From Pseudomonadota bacterium (GTDB lineage: Bacteria > Desulfobacterota > Desulfobacteria > Desulfobacterales > JAHIVH01): DNA of 64,000 nucleotides. A program made the translations under genes and the position numbers. Location of the stretch: the NCBI GenBank assembly GCA_018816735.1, contig JAHIVH010000070.1:486006-550005 (forward strand), given 5' to 3'. Below, piece after piece: positions 26,375 to 34,946 of the stretch; the stretch's first letter is position 1, and every line of letters begins with the position of its first letter. The notes beneath the pieces are model-generated. The model searched no databases. It was not told the DNA's origin and worked only from the letters and a program-made list of their open reading frames with translations.

Positions 26375-27196
26375 CTACACTACGCCTTTGGGCATAGGTT
26401 CGATTTTTTCACCTCCCAGAACATACCCGCCATCCAGCCTGAGGACGCTTCCGGTCAAAAATGGCGCGTCTTTCAGGATAAAAAGAACGGCCTTGACAAC
26501 GTCCTCGATCAATCCGGTTCTGTTAAGAAGGGTGTGATCCAGGATGGCTTTTTTCTGGGTGTCAGAGAGAAGGCCCCATCCCCGCGTATGTTCTGCATGG
26601 CGGGATTCAAAAAATCCAAGCATGATTTCGTTAACCCTTATATGAGGCGCTCCCATTCTTGCCCAGGTCTCGGTCAGAAGTGAAATCCCCCGGTTCGCCG
26701 CTGAATACCCCTCGTTGAATATCAGGCTGGCAGGACCAGAACGGCCTACGATTCCGGCGATTGAAGAGAAATTGATCACCGCACCATTGCCTGATTGAAT
26801 CAGGTGGGGTAAGGTGTGCTCAAATACCCATCTTTTTGCCCTTAATGTGGTGGAAAGTTCCAGATCCCACTGGGAGTCAATATAGGGTCCATGGACAATA
26901 GGCCAGCCCCCCCGTTCAATGTTGTTGATGAGAAAGTCAAGTCTGCCGAATCGGTCGATGACCTCATCTACAAGGCGAGGGATGTTTTCTGTTTGAAGAA
27001 GGTTGCATTTTATAATGGCATGATCACTTCCTGAGGACCTGAAATTCTCTTCCATTTCGGGAAGGCTGTCTTCCCAGTCATAATAGGTGAGCGCCAGTTT
27101 TACACCCTCCCTGGCAAGGGCAAGGCCAACCCCTTTTCCGATTCCTTTTACAGCACCCAATACAAGGGCAACCTTATTTTCAAGCGTCAGGTTCAA
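26375..27196 (-). CDS. SDR-family oxidoreductase-like protein with altered catalytic Lys
   Basis: 273 aa Rossmann-fold short-chain dehydrogenase/reductase. The cofactor glycines are in GAVKGIGKG, and INNIERGG stands for the usual NNAG. The catalytic Ser is in INFSSIAG and Tyr in YSAANRG, but the Lys of YxxxK is Asn here (codon AAC), so ordinary SDR chemistry may be impaired. The C-terminal FLTGSVLRLDGGYVLGG is typical of 3-oxoacyl-ACP reductase-like members. It follows the YkgJ-type gene with a 4-base ATGA overlap. Substrate unknown. Confidence 0.85.
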   Translation of the reverse strand: MNLTLENKVALVLGAVKGIGKGVGLALAREGVKLALTYYDWEDSLPEMEENFRSSGSDHAIIKCNLLQTENIPRLVDEVIDRFGRLDFLINNIERGGWPIVHGPYIDSQWDLELSTTLRAKRWVFEHTLPHLIQSGNGAVINFSSIAGIVGRSGPASLIFNEGYSAANRGISLLTETWARMGAPHIRVNEIMLGFFESRHAEHTRGWGLLSDTQKKAILDHTLLNRTGLIEDVVKAVLFILKDAPFLTGSVLRLDGGYVLGGEKIEPMPKGVV

Positions 27197-27960
27197 GTCT
27201 CTTCCATCACTTTACATAATTGATCATAGTCTATATGGATGCCAAACAGTTTTTGTTTTGTCCAGGCATGCCCAAACGTTAAAAGGGCGGTTTCGTTGTT
27301 TCCAATGAGTTCAAGCAGGGTATTTTCCGGCATTGAACCTGACAGCAGGTTATTTTTAAAAATGTCTGTTCTAAACGTATCCATGTCATAACAGGCCAAA
27401 TAAAAGAGCTGACGCGCATGACGATCCAGTTGGCCGGGCATCATCCGGTTTTTGAGGCTGATGATTTCCATTAACATGTCGTTCATTGTATTGTAGATGC
27501 TCAATCCCTGGTCTTTTAGCCATTCCCTGACAGTTTGCGTTTTTCTTTGTTCATGGCCTTTGCAATGGGGTTCTTTGATCAGCATAAAGTATTCCGAGAT
27601 TTCGCCTGTTTCCCGTGATCGTTTGATTGCCCGTGCAATGGGATAGGCCCGGCAGGCTGCGGGCCGGTCATCATATACGGCACACCCCGAAGATGTAACA
27701 AAGGGACACGCCATGTCTTTACCGGGTTTGGGTCTCAGAGTAACGACAGGCAGCCCCGATTCCGGTCCCGTATGAAGCATTGTATACTGATCAAGAAAAT
27801 CTGAAGAGGTTATTTTAAGCGCGTTTTTCAGACGCAAGACATCATAAGGTGTCAGGAACTGATTCAAATCCCGGCAACATTCATTGAAACAGGTGACAAC
27901 AGGAGAACATGAAAAGGCAAACGGTTCGTCTATGCCTATTGATGCAGTGTAAGCTTCCAT
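27193..27960 (-). CDS. YkgJ-family cysteine cluster protein
   Basis: 255 aa. Members carry a conserved set of cysteines thought to bind zinc or an Fe-S cluster. Visible here: CFNECC near residue 24, then ACPFVTSSGCAVYDDRPAAC and a later PHCKGH. Cytoplasmic, no signal peptide. The rest of the protein (about 130-255) is helical with no motif I recognise. It is translationally coupled to the SDR gene by an ATGA overlap. Function of the family is unknown; methyl or metal transfer links proposed elsewhere are not testable from this context. Confidence 0.82.
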   Translation of the reverse strand: MEAYTASIGIDEPFAFSCSPVVTCFNECCRDLNQFLTPYDVLRLKNALKITSSDFLDQYTMLHTGPESGLPVVTLRPKPGKDMACPFVTSSGCAVYDDRPAACRAYPIARAIKRSRETGEISEYFMLIKEPHCKGHEQRKTQTVREWLKDQGLSIYNTMNDMLMEIISLKNRMMPGQLDRHARQLFYLACYDMDTFRTDIFKNNLLSGSMPENTLLELIGNNETALLTFGHAWTKQKLFGIHIDYDQLCKVMEET

Positions 27961-28225
27961 TTTTTCCTTTACTGGTTTTTTAATGTCAATATATTTGAGC
28001 CATTTTGACTGGCAGAATGGTTCGTCCCTAACATGATTTTTTTAAGATGTGAAATTAAAAATCAGTTGGCTCTGATATCACGGAATTCCCGGGTTTTCGT
28101 GTCGCGATATTTTGGTGAAAATCAACATCACTATATGTAGTGGTAGGTGAAACCAATGATGCCAGATGTTGAAATATGCGAATAAATAATTGAATATTAA
28201 ATCAATTCTCATGAACTAAAAGTGC

Positions 28226-28253
28226 TTGACAAGCCTATAAGTGAATGTTAAAA
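28226..28253 (+). promoter_or_regulatory. Candidate sigma-70 promoter of aprBA
   Basis: A perfect TTGACA at 28226-28231 is followed after 16 bases by TTAAAA (28248-28253). The -35 box is ideal, the -10 box weak. It would give a 5' leader of about 210 bases. Highly expressed apr genes might use a better promoter elsewhere in the region, so this is tentative. Confidence 0.3.
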
Positions 28254-28413
28254 AGCTGCTTTTTGTAGGATTTTTTAAGCCTTTCAATAAAAAAATTTAT
28301 GTTATCTCGACGGATAACGGTTTTAGTAAAATTGAAAATAGTCAGAGGCATTTTTTCTGACAAGAGAATTATGGCCGGTATGTTGATTCTCAGCGTACCA
28401 TGAAAGTTTAACG

Positions 28414-28452
28414 GAGTTGAAATTTTTTCCTAAAAAATTCCAATTTCAACTC
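28414..28452 (+). promoter_or_regulatory. Perfect 11-bp stem-loop in the aprB leader
   Basis: GAGTTGAAATT (28414-28424) and AATTTCAACTC (28442-28452) are exact reverse complements around a 17-base A/T-rich loop. The hairpin ends 5 bases before the AAGGGAG ribosome binding site (28458-28464) of aprB. There is no U-tract, so it is not a terminator; a 5' mRNA-stabilising element or a protein-binding site is more likely. Confidence 0.5.
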
Positions 28453-28472
28453 AAAATAAGGGAGCTAAATCA

Positions 28473-28910
28473 ATGCCAAGCTTTGTAATCACAGAAAAAT
28501 GTGACGGTTGTAAGGGCGGGGACAAAACAGCCTGTATGTACATTTGTCCCAATGACTTGATGGTGCTGGATCCAAATGCGATGAAAGCCTACAACCAAGA
28601 ACCAGATGCATGTTGGGAATGCTTTTCATGCGTAAAAATTTGTCCGACCCAGGCTATTGAAGTTCGTGGCTATTCAGACTTTGTACCGATGGGAAGCAGT
28701 ATTGTTCCAATGATGGGTACTGAAGATGTTATGTGGACCTGCAAATTCAGAAACGGCGTTGTAAAACGTTTCAAATTCCCCATCCGTACAACTCCGGAAG
28801 GAAGTGCCAATGCATACAAAGACAGCAAAGGTAATGACCTCAATTCAGAATTACTGTTTAACGAAGAGGCCGAGGGCGTTGAACTCAAAAAGCCGATCGC
28901 AACAGTTTAA
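28473..28910 (+). CDS. aprB: Adenylylsulfate reductase, beta subunit (ferredoxin)
   Basis: 145 aa. AprB passes electrons to the FAD of AprA in dissimilatory APS reduction to sulfite and AMP. Two [4Fe-4S] clusters are bound: Cys10/13/21/25 (the longer spacing, with the insert GGDKTA, is typical of AprB) and Cys47/50/53/57 (CWECFSCVKIC). The C-terminal 75 residues form the extension that wraps around AprA. Cytoplasmic. It is the first gene of aprBA; aprA follows after 60 bases with its own strong ribosome binding site. Confidence 0.98.
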   Translation: MPSFVITEKCDGCKGGDKTACMYICPNDLMVLDPNAMKAYNQEPDACWECFSCVKICPTQAIEVRGYSDFVPMGSSIVPMMGTEDVMWTCKFRNGVVKRFKFPIRTTPEGSANAYKDSKGNDLNSELLFNEEAEGVELKKPIATV

Positions 28911-28970
28911 TGTTCAGCTAACAGATTTTAGTCTAAATTTGCATTTACCAATTACTAAGGAGGATATAAA

Positions 28971-30944
28971 ATGGCAATTCCAAATAAGCCCTCAGGTGAA
29001 TTAAAGGCCGTCGTTGATCCTGAAATAGTGGAAAAAGAGGTCGATATTCTTATCGTTGGCGGTGGTATGGCTGCTTGCGGTACTGCTTTTGAAATTCTTA
29101 AATGGGCCAAAGACGAGACCGTTCTTCTCTGTGACAAAGCTGCCATGGAAAGAAGTGGCGCTGTTGCTCAGGGCCTTTCCGCAATCAATACCTATGTTGG
29201 TGACAACACAGCAGATGATTATGTAAGAATGGTTCGTAACGACCTTATGGGTATCGTTCGTGAAGACCTTATTTTTGACCTTGGTCGTCATGTTGATGAT
29301 TCCGTACATCTTTTTGAAGAATGGGGACTTCCTGTCTGGAAAAAAACAGATGACGGAAAAAATGTTGACGGTAAAAAGGGCCTGAAATTAGGAACACTCA
29401 AGGAAGGTGCCAAACCTGTAAGAACAGGCAAATGGCAGATCATGATCAATGGTGAGTCCTACAAAAGAGTTGTTGCTGAAGCTGCTAAACTTGCTCTTGG
29501 CGAAGACAACATCCTTGAAAGAGTTTTCATCGTTGAAATTCTCAATGACAAAAATGATCCTTCAAAGATCGCTGGCGCAGTAGGTTTCTCTACTCGTGAA
29601 AACAAAGTATATGTTATTAAATGTAAAACCATGATGGTTGCTTGTGGCGGCGCTGTTAATATTTATCAGCCCCGTTCAGTTGGCGAAGGAAAAGGCCGTG
29701 CATGGTATCCGGTATGGAATGCAGGCTCTACCTACACCATGGCTTTAAGAGCCGGTGCTGAACTCTCCATGATGGAAAACCGTTTCACCCCAGCCCGTTT
29801 CAAAGACGGTTACGGTCCGGTTGGTGCGTGGTTCCTTCTTTTCAAAGCCAAACTTCAGAATGCTCTTGGTGAAAACTATGTGGCTTCTGACAGTGCTAAA
29901 AAACAGCTTGAAAGCTATGCGCCATATGGAACCGCTGCAATTACCCCGACCTGCCTGAGAAACCATCTGATGCTGTTCGAAATGAAAGAAGGCCGTGGCC
30001 CGATCATTATGGACACTGTTTCAGCCCTTGCAGCTCTTGGTTCATCCATGAGCCCGAAAGAACTGAAACACCTCGAATCAGAAGCATGGGAAGATTTCCT
30101 TGATATGACATGCGGTCAGGCAAACCTCTGGTGTGCAACAAACACCGAACCGGAAAAGAAAAATTCCGAAATTATGCCGACCGAACCTTACCTCTTGGGC
30201 TCACACTCCGGATGCTGCGGTATCTGGTGTTCAGGTCCGGATGAATCCTGGGTTCCTGCATCTTACAAATGGGATGTCGACGGCGTTGTTTACAACCGTA
30301 TGACCACCATTAAAGGTCTTTTCACTGCTGGTGACGGCGTGGGATGCTCAGGCCACAAATTCTCTTCAGGTTCACATGCTGAAGGTCGAATTGTTGCCAA
30401 ACAGATGGTTAAATATGTCAGAAATCATGCTGGCTATAAACCGGAATTGGCGCAAACCGCTCAGGAATTGGCTGACATGGTTTACAAACCGGTTAAAACC
30501 TTCATTGAAAATAGTGGATATACCACAGCAGCAGATGTGAACCCGAACTACTGCAAACCCAAAGGCATGACCATGCGTCTGATGAAAGCCACCCATGAAT
30601 ATGGTGCGGGCACAGCTACTTTTTATCAGACCAATGGCAAATCTCTCGAAATCGTTCTGGACATGCTCGAAACCATGAGAGAAGATTGTGAAAAACTGGC
30701 TGCCGGTGACCTTCATGAATTGATGAGATGCTGGGAAATCTATCACAGAATCTACACCGTTGAAGCTCACCTCCGACACATTCAGTTCCGTAAAGAAACC
30801 CGTTATCCCGGTTTCTACTACAGAGCGGATTTCCCGGAACAGAATGATAAAGAATGGTTCTGCTTTGTCAACTCAACATATGACAAGAAATCCAACCAGT
30901 GGTCACTCAAGAAAGTTGATTACGTCAAAATTATTCCGGACTAA
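28971..30944 (+). CDS. aprA: Adenylylsulfate reductase, alpha subunit (flavoprotein)
   Basis: 657 aa, the normal length. It holds the FAD where adenosine 5'-phosphosulfate is reduced in sulfate respiration. The FAD-binding ILIVGGGMAACG is near residue 25, followed by AMERSGAVAQGLSAIN. Conserved active-site neighbourhoods such as SHSGCCGIWCSGPDES and GLFTAGDGVGCSGHKFSSG are present. It belongs to the fumarate reductase/succinate dehydrogenase flavoprotein superfamily. AAGGAGGAT precedes the ATG. A strong terminator 36 bases past its stop closes the aprBA transcript. Confidence 0.99.
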   Translation: MAIPNKPSGELKAVVDPEIVEKEVDILIVGGGMAACGTAFEILKWAKDETVLLCDKAAMERSGAVAQGLSAINTYVGDNTADDYVRMVRNDLMGIVREDLIFDLGRHVDDSVHLFEEWGLPVWKKTDDGKNVDGKKGLKLGTLKEGAKPVRTGKWQIMINGESYKRVVAEAAKLALGEDNILERVFIVEILNDKNDPSKIAGAVGFSTRENKVYVIKCKTMMVACGGAVNIYQPRSVGEGKGRAWYPVWNAGSTYTMALRAGAELSMMENRFTPARFKDGYGPVGAWFLLFKAKLQNALGENYVASDSAKKQLESYAPYGTAAITPTCLRNHLMLFEMKEGRGPIIMDTVSALAALGSSMSPKELKHLESEAWEDFLDMTCGQANLWCATNTEPEKKNSEIMPTEPYLLGSHSGCCGIWCSGPDESWVPASYKWDVDGVVYNRMTTIKGLFTAGDGVGCSGHKFSSGSHAEGRIVAKQMVKYVRNHAGYKPELAQTAQELADMVYKPVKTFIENSGYTTAADVNPNYCKPKGMTMRLMKATHEYGAGTATFYQTNGKSLEIVLDMLETMREDCEKLAAGDLHELMRCWEIYHRIYTVEAHLRHIQFRKETRYPGFYYRADFPEQNDKEWFCFVNSTYDKKSNQWSLKKVDYVKIIPD

Positions 30945-30980
30945 TCGACTGTGGTGGTTTGAAGTATAGCTGATGATATG

Positions 30981-31018
30981 ACCTCCAGGTGCAATAAACC
31001 GCGCCTGGAGGTTTTTTA
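30981..31018 (+). terminator. Strong rho-independent terminator after aprA
   Basis: ACCTCCAGGTGC and GCGCCTGGAGGT pair over 12 positions (one G-T) around an 8-base loop, followed by TTTTTT. It separates the aprBA and qmoABC transcripts, though partial read-through is possible. Confidence 0.92.
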
Positions 31019-31108
31019 TAAGAACGAGCACATGTTCTTTTCATGGTGAAAAAGTGTGTTGACGCAATTAGGGGGATATGCTTTTTTGTTTCCATTTAAA
31101 AATAACTA

Positions 31109-31172
31109 TTCTGTGCCTAAATGGTTGTTATTTTTGTAAATAATCATAAAATGAAACCATTTAGACACAGAA
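31109..31172 (+). promoter_or_regulatory. Imperfect 18-bp inverted repeat upstream of qmoA
   Basis: The arms 31109-31126 (TTCTGTGCCTAAATGGTT) and 31155-31172 are reverse complements with a single mismatch, separated by 28 A/T-rich bases. The pair lies in the 315-base gap between aprA and qmoA, about 90 bases before the qmoA start. A run of T follows the right arm, so it might be a weak second terminator, but the large spacer and A/T-rich surroundings suit a regulator-binding region or two half-operators equally well. Confidence 0.5.
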
Positions 31173-31180
31173 GTTTTTAT

Positions 31181-31198
31181 TATTCCGAAAACGGAATA
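31181..31198 (+). promoter_or_regulatory. Palindrome TATTCCG-AAAA-CGGAATA upstream of qmoA
   Basis: Perfect 7-bp arms around AAAA, 8 bases after the larger inverted repeat and 62 bases before the qmoA start. Its size and symmetry suit a dimeric repressor or activator site. I do not recognise the consensus. Confidence 0.45.
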
Positions 31199-31259
31199 TG
31201 AGATAAAGGGTATTTGAAGTTAAGAAACATTTGAAACGAATTTTGCACGGAGGGATAAA

Positions 31260-32528
31260 ATGACAATAGACAATGCAGCCCCTGCTGGAGGAAGTATACT
31301 GGTAGTTGGCGGAGGGATCAGCGGATTGACGACGACCCTCGAAGCTGCCGAAGTAGGGTATGAAGTATTCCTAGTCGAAAAAAATCCATCTCTGGGAGGA
31401 AGGGTCTCACAGTTGAATCAGTATTTCCCGAAACTGTGTCCCCCGACTTGCGGCCTTGAAATTAACTACAGGCGGCTAAAAGACAGTAAAAACATCAAAG
31501 TCTTTACGCTTGCAGAAGTTGAAAAGGTTGAAGGCGCTCCCGGAAACTACACGGCAACCATCAAGATCAGTCCACGATATGTGAACGAACATTGTACATG
31601 TTGCGGTGAATGTGAAAAAGTTTGCGAAGGCGAGATTGACAACGAGTATAATCTGGGCATGAATAAATCGAAAGCCGCATATCTGCCGAACAATATGGCT
31701 TTTCCACAGCGTTATGTCCTGTCACCGTCCATCAACCCGGAAGATGCTAAAAAATGTGCTGAAGCCTGTAAATATGGCGCAATTGATCTTGAAATGGAAG
31801 CCAAAATCATTACCGTAAATGTGGGAGCCGTTGTTTGGGCAACCGGCTGGACACCTTATGATGCCACTAAAATTGACAATCTGGGATTTGGCAAGTACCA
31901 GAATGTGGTTACCAACATGATGCTTGAGCGCATGGCAGCCAAAAATGGTCCGACAGCAGGAAAAATTATGAGACCTTCTGATGAGAAGGCGCCTGCAACA
32001 ATTGCTTTTGCGCAATGTGCTGGTTCCAGAGATGAAAATCATCTTTCCTATTGTTCTTATATCTGTTGCATGGCCTCCCTGAAACATGCCACCTATATCA
32101 GAGAACAGTATCCGGATGCCAAAATTACCATCTATTATATTGATCTGCGAACACCCGGTTACAAATACGAAAAATTCTACAAACAGCTCAAGGAAGATAA
32201 AAACGTATTTTTTGTTAAAGGGAAGGTTGCCGAAGTTTCAGAAGCATCTAATGGAAACATCACAGTTGTGGCAGAGGATGCGGTAACCGGGGAGAAAAAG
32301 AGAGAAACCGTGGACATGCTCGTTCTTGCCACCGGTATGGCCCCCTCATTGGCCGACAACAAGCCGCAGGCGGATTTGAAATTCAATGCCGAAGGGTTTA
32401 TTGTCAATGATTTTGAAAAAGGCGGAATGTTTGGTGCCGGTTGTGCCAACAAGCCGGCTGACGTGGTTTCATCAAACCAGAATGCGACCGGTATGGCCCT
32501 TAAGGCCATTCAAAGCTTGAGGAGGTAG
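31260..32528 (+). CDS. qmoA: Quinone-interacting membrane-bound oxidoreductase subunit A
   Basis: 422 aa, HdrA-like FAD protein on the cytoplasmic side of the Qmo complex, which links the menaquinone pool to AprBA. The FAD loop VVGGGISGLT is near residue 16 and LCPPTCGLEINYRRL is the HdrA-family signature. One [4Fe-4S] motif is at Cys112/115/118/122 (with an extra Cys114). Two further cysteines follow in AKKCAEACKYG, and CAGSRD and SYICCMASLKHA are typical of HdrA relatives. A CACGGAGGGAT ribosome binding site precedes the ATG. qmoB starts 9 bases after the stop. Confidence 0.97.
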   Translation: MTIDNAAPAGGSILVVGGGISGLTTTLEAAEVGYEVFLVEKNPSLGGRVSQLNQYFPKLCPPTCGLEINYRRLKDSKNIKVFTLAEVEKVEGAPGNYTATIKISPRYVNEHCTCCGECEKVCEGEIDNEYNLGMNKSKAAYLPNNMAFPQRYVLSPSINPEDAKKCAEACKYGAIDLEMEAKIITVNVGAVVWATGWTPYDATKIDNLGFGKYQNVVTNMMLERMAAKNGPTAGKIMRPSDEKAPATIAFAQCAGSRDENHLSYCSYICCMASLKHATYIREQYPDAKITIYYIDLRTPGYKYEKFYKQLKEDKNVFFVKGKVAEVSEASNGNITVVAEDAVTGEKKRETVDMLVLATGMAPSLADNKPQADLKFNAEGFIVNDFEKGGMFGAGCANKPADVVSSNQNATGMALKAIQSLRR

Positions 32529-32537
32529 AAGAGAGCC

Positions 32538-34871
32538 ATGGGAAATAAACTAGGAGTGTATATCTGCACAGGTTGTGGAATTGGGGAAGCCATTGATATT
32601 GAAAAGCTTTCTGAAATTCCGGAAGAAGAACTGATAAATTTCAAAACCCATTCCTGCTTTTGCGGTCAGGAAGGTGTCGATATTATAAAAAAAGATGTTG
32701 AGGGCGGTACCAATGCGGTTTCTATTGTAGGTTGTTCAAGGCGCGTCAATTTTGATGTATTCAAGTTTGATGGCTGCGTTGTTGACAGGGTGAACATAAG
32801 AGAGTCCGTGGTCTGGCCCATGTCCAGAGAAAAATATCCTGCCCCCACAGAGGAAGAAAAAGGCAAGGAAGATTTTATTGATCCGATTCAGATGGCTGCC
32901 GAAGATTACCTGAGAATGAGTATTGCAAGACTTGAAAAAGTAAAGGTACCCGAGCCATACAAACCGGATTCTTTTTCAAGAAAAATTCTTGTCATGGGTG
33001 GTGGCGTAACCGGCATGACCGCAGCTCTTGATGCTGCTAAAGTCGGATTTGAAGTCACCATCGTTGAGAAAGGCGCTGCTTTGGGCGGATATGCGGCCAA
33101 ATTAAGAAAACAGATGCCAGTAAAGGATCCGTTTGAAAGTCTGATACCCACAGTGGTTGATGATCTGGTTCAGAAAGTCAGTGCTGAACCGAAAATCACA
33201 GTAAAAACAGGCACTGTTGTTGCCCGTATTGCCGGTCAGCCCGGAGAATTCACCGTTACCTTTAAAAACCCCGGTGAAAAAATTGAATTTGACGTGCCTT
33301 TTCCGCTTCCGGATGAAATGAAAGTGGATGAAAACGGTAAAGAACTTGATAATGAAGCGCAACACGTAAAATATCAGGAATATAACAAAGGCAAAAAAGA
33401 TATCCTGACCCTGGATCCAAATGGTGAACTTTACGGGGCAGTCGTGCTTGCCGCCGGATGGCGACCCGTGGAATTGAAATCAGCCGAATTGGCCCATTTA
33501 GGTGTTGGCAGCATTCCGGATGTCGTTACAAATGATCAGTTTGAGCAGATTGCTGCCAAAGGCAAGATTGTGAGGCCCTCTGATGGCAAGGAAGCAAAAA
33601 ACGTTGTCTTTATACAAAGTCCGGGGAATGGCAGTGATAATGATTTTGATTACTGCGGTTCTGTGACGAGCATGGTATCCCTGAAACAGGCAAAATATGT
33701 TCGTGAGGACTATGCAGATGGCAAGGCGTATATTATTTATCAGCACATGAAAACCCCTGGACTGCAGGAAAATTTTTATAAAAGCATGCAGCAGGATCCA
33801 GGTGTATTCATGACCAAAGGGGAAGTGGTTGGCGTTTCCCAATCTGGAAAAGGCCTTCTTGTTGACGCCAAAAATACCCTTCTGGGAGAAAATCTGCAGG
33901 TGAAGGCTGATATGGTCGTTCTCGCCACCGGTATGGTTCCGGTCACTGTAGATGATCCGGTCGTAAATCTGGCGTACAGACAGGGACCCGGTTTCAGGGA
34001 TAATGCGATTTACGATGGGTATGCAGATTCAAACTTTATCTGCTTTCCTTATGAAACGCAAAGAACTGGTATCTATGCAGCAGGTTGTATTCGAAGAAGC
34101 ATGACCATCGAAGAATCAATGGAAGATGCCACTGGCGCTGCCTTAAAAGCGATTCAATGCATCGAATCGGCAAACAGAGGGGTTGCTGTTCATCCGCGTT
34201 CAGGTGATATGACCTTTCCGGATTTCTTTTTCCAGAGATGCACCCAGTGCAAACGCTGCACGGAAGAATGTCCGTTTGGCGCACTTGATGACGATGCAAA
34301 AGGAACACCCAAACCAAATCCCACACGATGCCGACGATGCGGAACCTGTATGGGCGCTTGCCCTGAACGAATCATCGGTTTTGCAGATTACAATATTGAC
34401 AGTATCGGTTCCCAGGTTAAGGCGATTAAAGTGCCGTCAGAAGATGATTTTGATGAGCCGCCACTTCGATTTATCTGCCTCATTTGTGAGAATGATGCTT
34501 ATCCGGCATTGGACATTGCAGGCATGAATCGAATGGATATCGCACCGGAAGTCAGGTTTATTCCTGTCCGGTGTCTGGGGTCGGTAAACGTTATCTGGAT
34601 AAAGGATGCACTTGCACAAGGTATGGATGGTGTAATGCTCCTGGGTTGTAAACATGGTGATAACTATCAGTGCCATTTTGTCAAGGGAAGTGAACTTGCC
34701 AGCATCCGAATGAAGAAAATCGGTGATGCACTCTCCAGTCTGGCGCTGGAACCTGAACGCGTTGCCATGCATGAAATTGGTATTGATGAGTATGACAAGC
34801 TTCCTAAAATTATTGGTGAGTTTGTTGAGATGGTCGATGCTCTCGGACCAAACCCGTTCAAGGGATTCTAA
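32538..34871 (+). CDS. qmoB: Quinone-interacting membrane-bound oxidoreductase subunit B
   Basis: 777 aa, HdrA-like FAD protein fused to an MvhD-like C-terminal domain. The N-terminal part has cysteines CTGCG and CFCG, followed by the FAD loop VMGGGVTGMTAA near residue 152. Two [4Fe-4S] ferredoxin motifs are at Cys568/571/574/578 and Cys598/601/604/608. The last 130 residues match the F420-non-reducing hydrogenase delta subunit (MvhD) domain: ICLICENDAYPAL, RCLGSVNVIWIKDAL, LLGCKHGDNYQCHF. Such HdrA/MvhD parts raise the possibility of flavin-based bifurcation, but that is not established for Qmo. qmoC follows after 75 bases. Confidence 0.97.
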   Translation: MGNKLGVYICTGCGIGEAIDIEKLSEIPEEELINFKTHSCFCGQEGVDIIKKDVEGGTNAVSIVGCSRRVNFDVFKFDGCVVDRVNIRESVVWPMSREKYPAPTEEEKGKEDFIDPIQMAAEDYLRMSIARLEKVKVPEPYKPDSFSRKILVMGGGVTGMTAALDAAKVGFEVTIVEKGAALGGYAAKLRKQMPVKDPFESLIPTVVDDLVQKVSAEPKITVKTGTVVARIAGQPGEFTVTFKNPGEKIEFDVPFPLPDEMKVDENGKELDNEAQHVKYQEYNKGKKDILTLDPNGELYGAVVLAAGWRPVELKSAELAHLGVGSIPDVVTNDQFEQIAAKGKIVRPSDGKEAKNVVFIQSPGNGSDNDFDYCGSVTSMVSLKQAKYVREDYADGKAYIIYQHMKTPGLQENFYKSMQQDPGVFMTKGEVVGVSQSGKGLLVDAKNTLLGENLQVKADMVVLATGMVPVTVDDPVVNLAYRQGPGFRDNAIYDGYADSNFICFPYETQRTGIYAAGCIRRSMTIEESMEDATGAALKAIQCIESANRGVAVHPRSGDMTFPDFFFQRCTQCKRCTEECPFGALDDDAKGTPKPNPTRCRRCGTCMGACPERIIGFADYNIDSIGSQVKAIKVPSEDDFDEPPLRFICLICENDAYPALDIAGMNRMDIAPEVRFIPVRCLGSVNVIWIKDALAQGMDGVMLLGCKHGDNYQCHFVKGSELASIRMKKIGDALSSLALEPERVAMHEIGIDEYDKLPKIIGEFVEMVDALGPNPFKGF

Positions 34872-34946
34872 AGAATTGTATTCATGTGTGTAATTAATTT
34901 TAATGGAAATATCTGCTAAAAATAATATATCTTGGAGGTATTGAAA

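Larger units (their letters stand above)
27961..28472. other. 512-base gene-free region upstream of aprB
   Basis: No coding sequence is seen. The left third is the start region of the divergent YkgJ-type gene. Small inverted repeats occur at 28130-28143 (CACTA/TAGTG arms) and around 28073-28113 (imperfect). A candidate promoter lies at 28226-28253 and a strong hairpin sits next to the aprB ribosome binding site. This is probably the main control region of the APS reductase operon. Confidence 0.5.
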
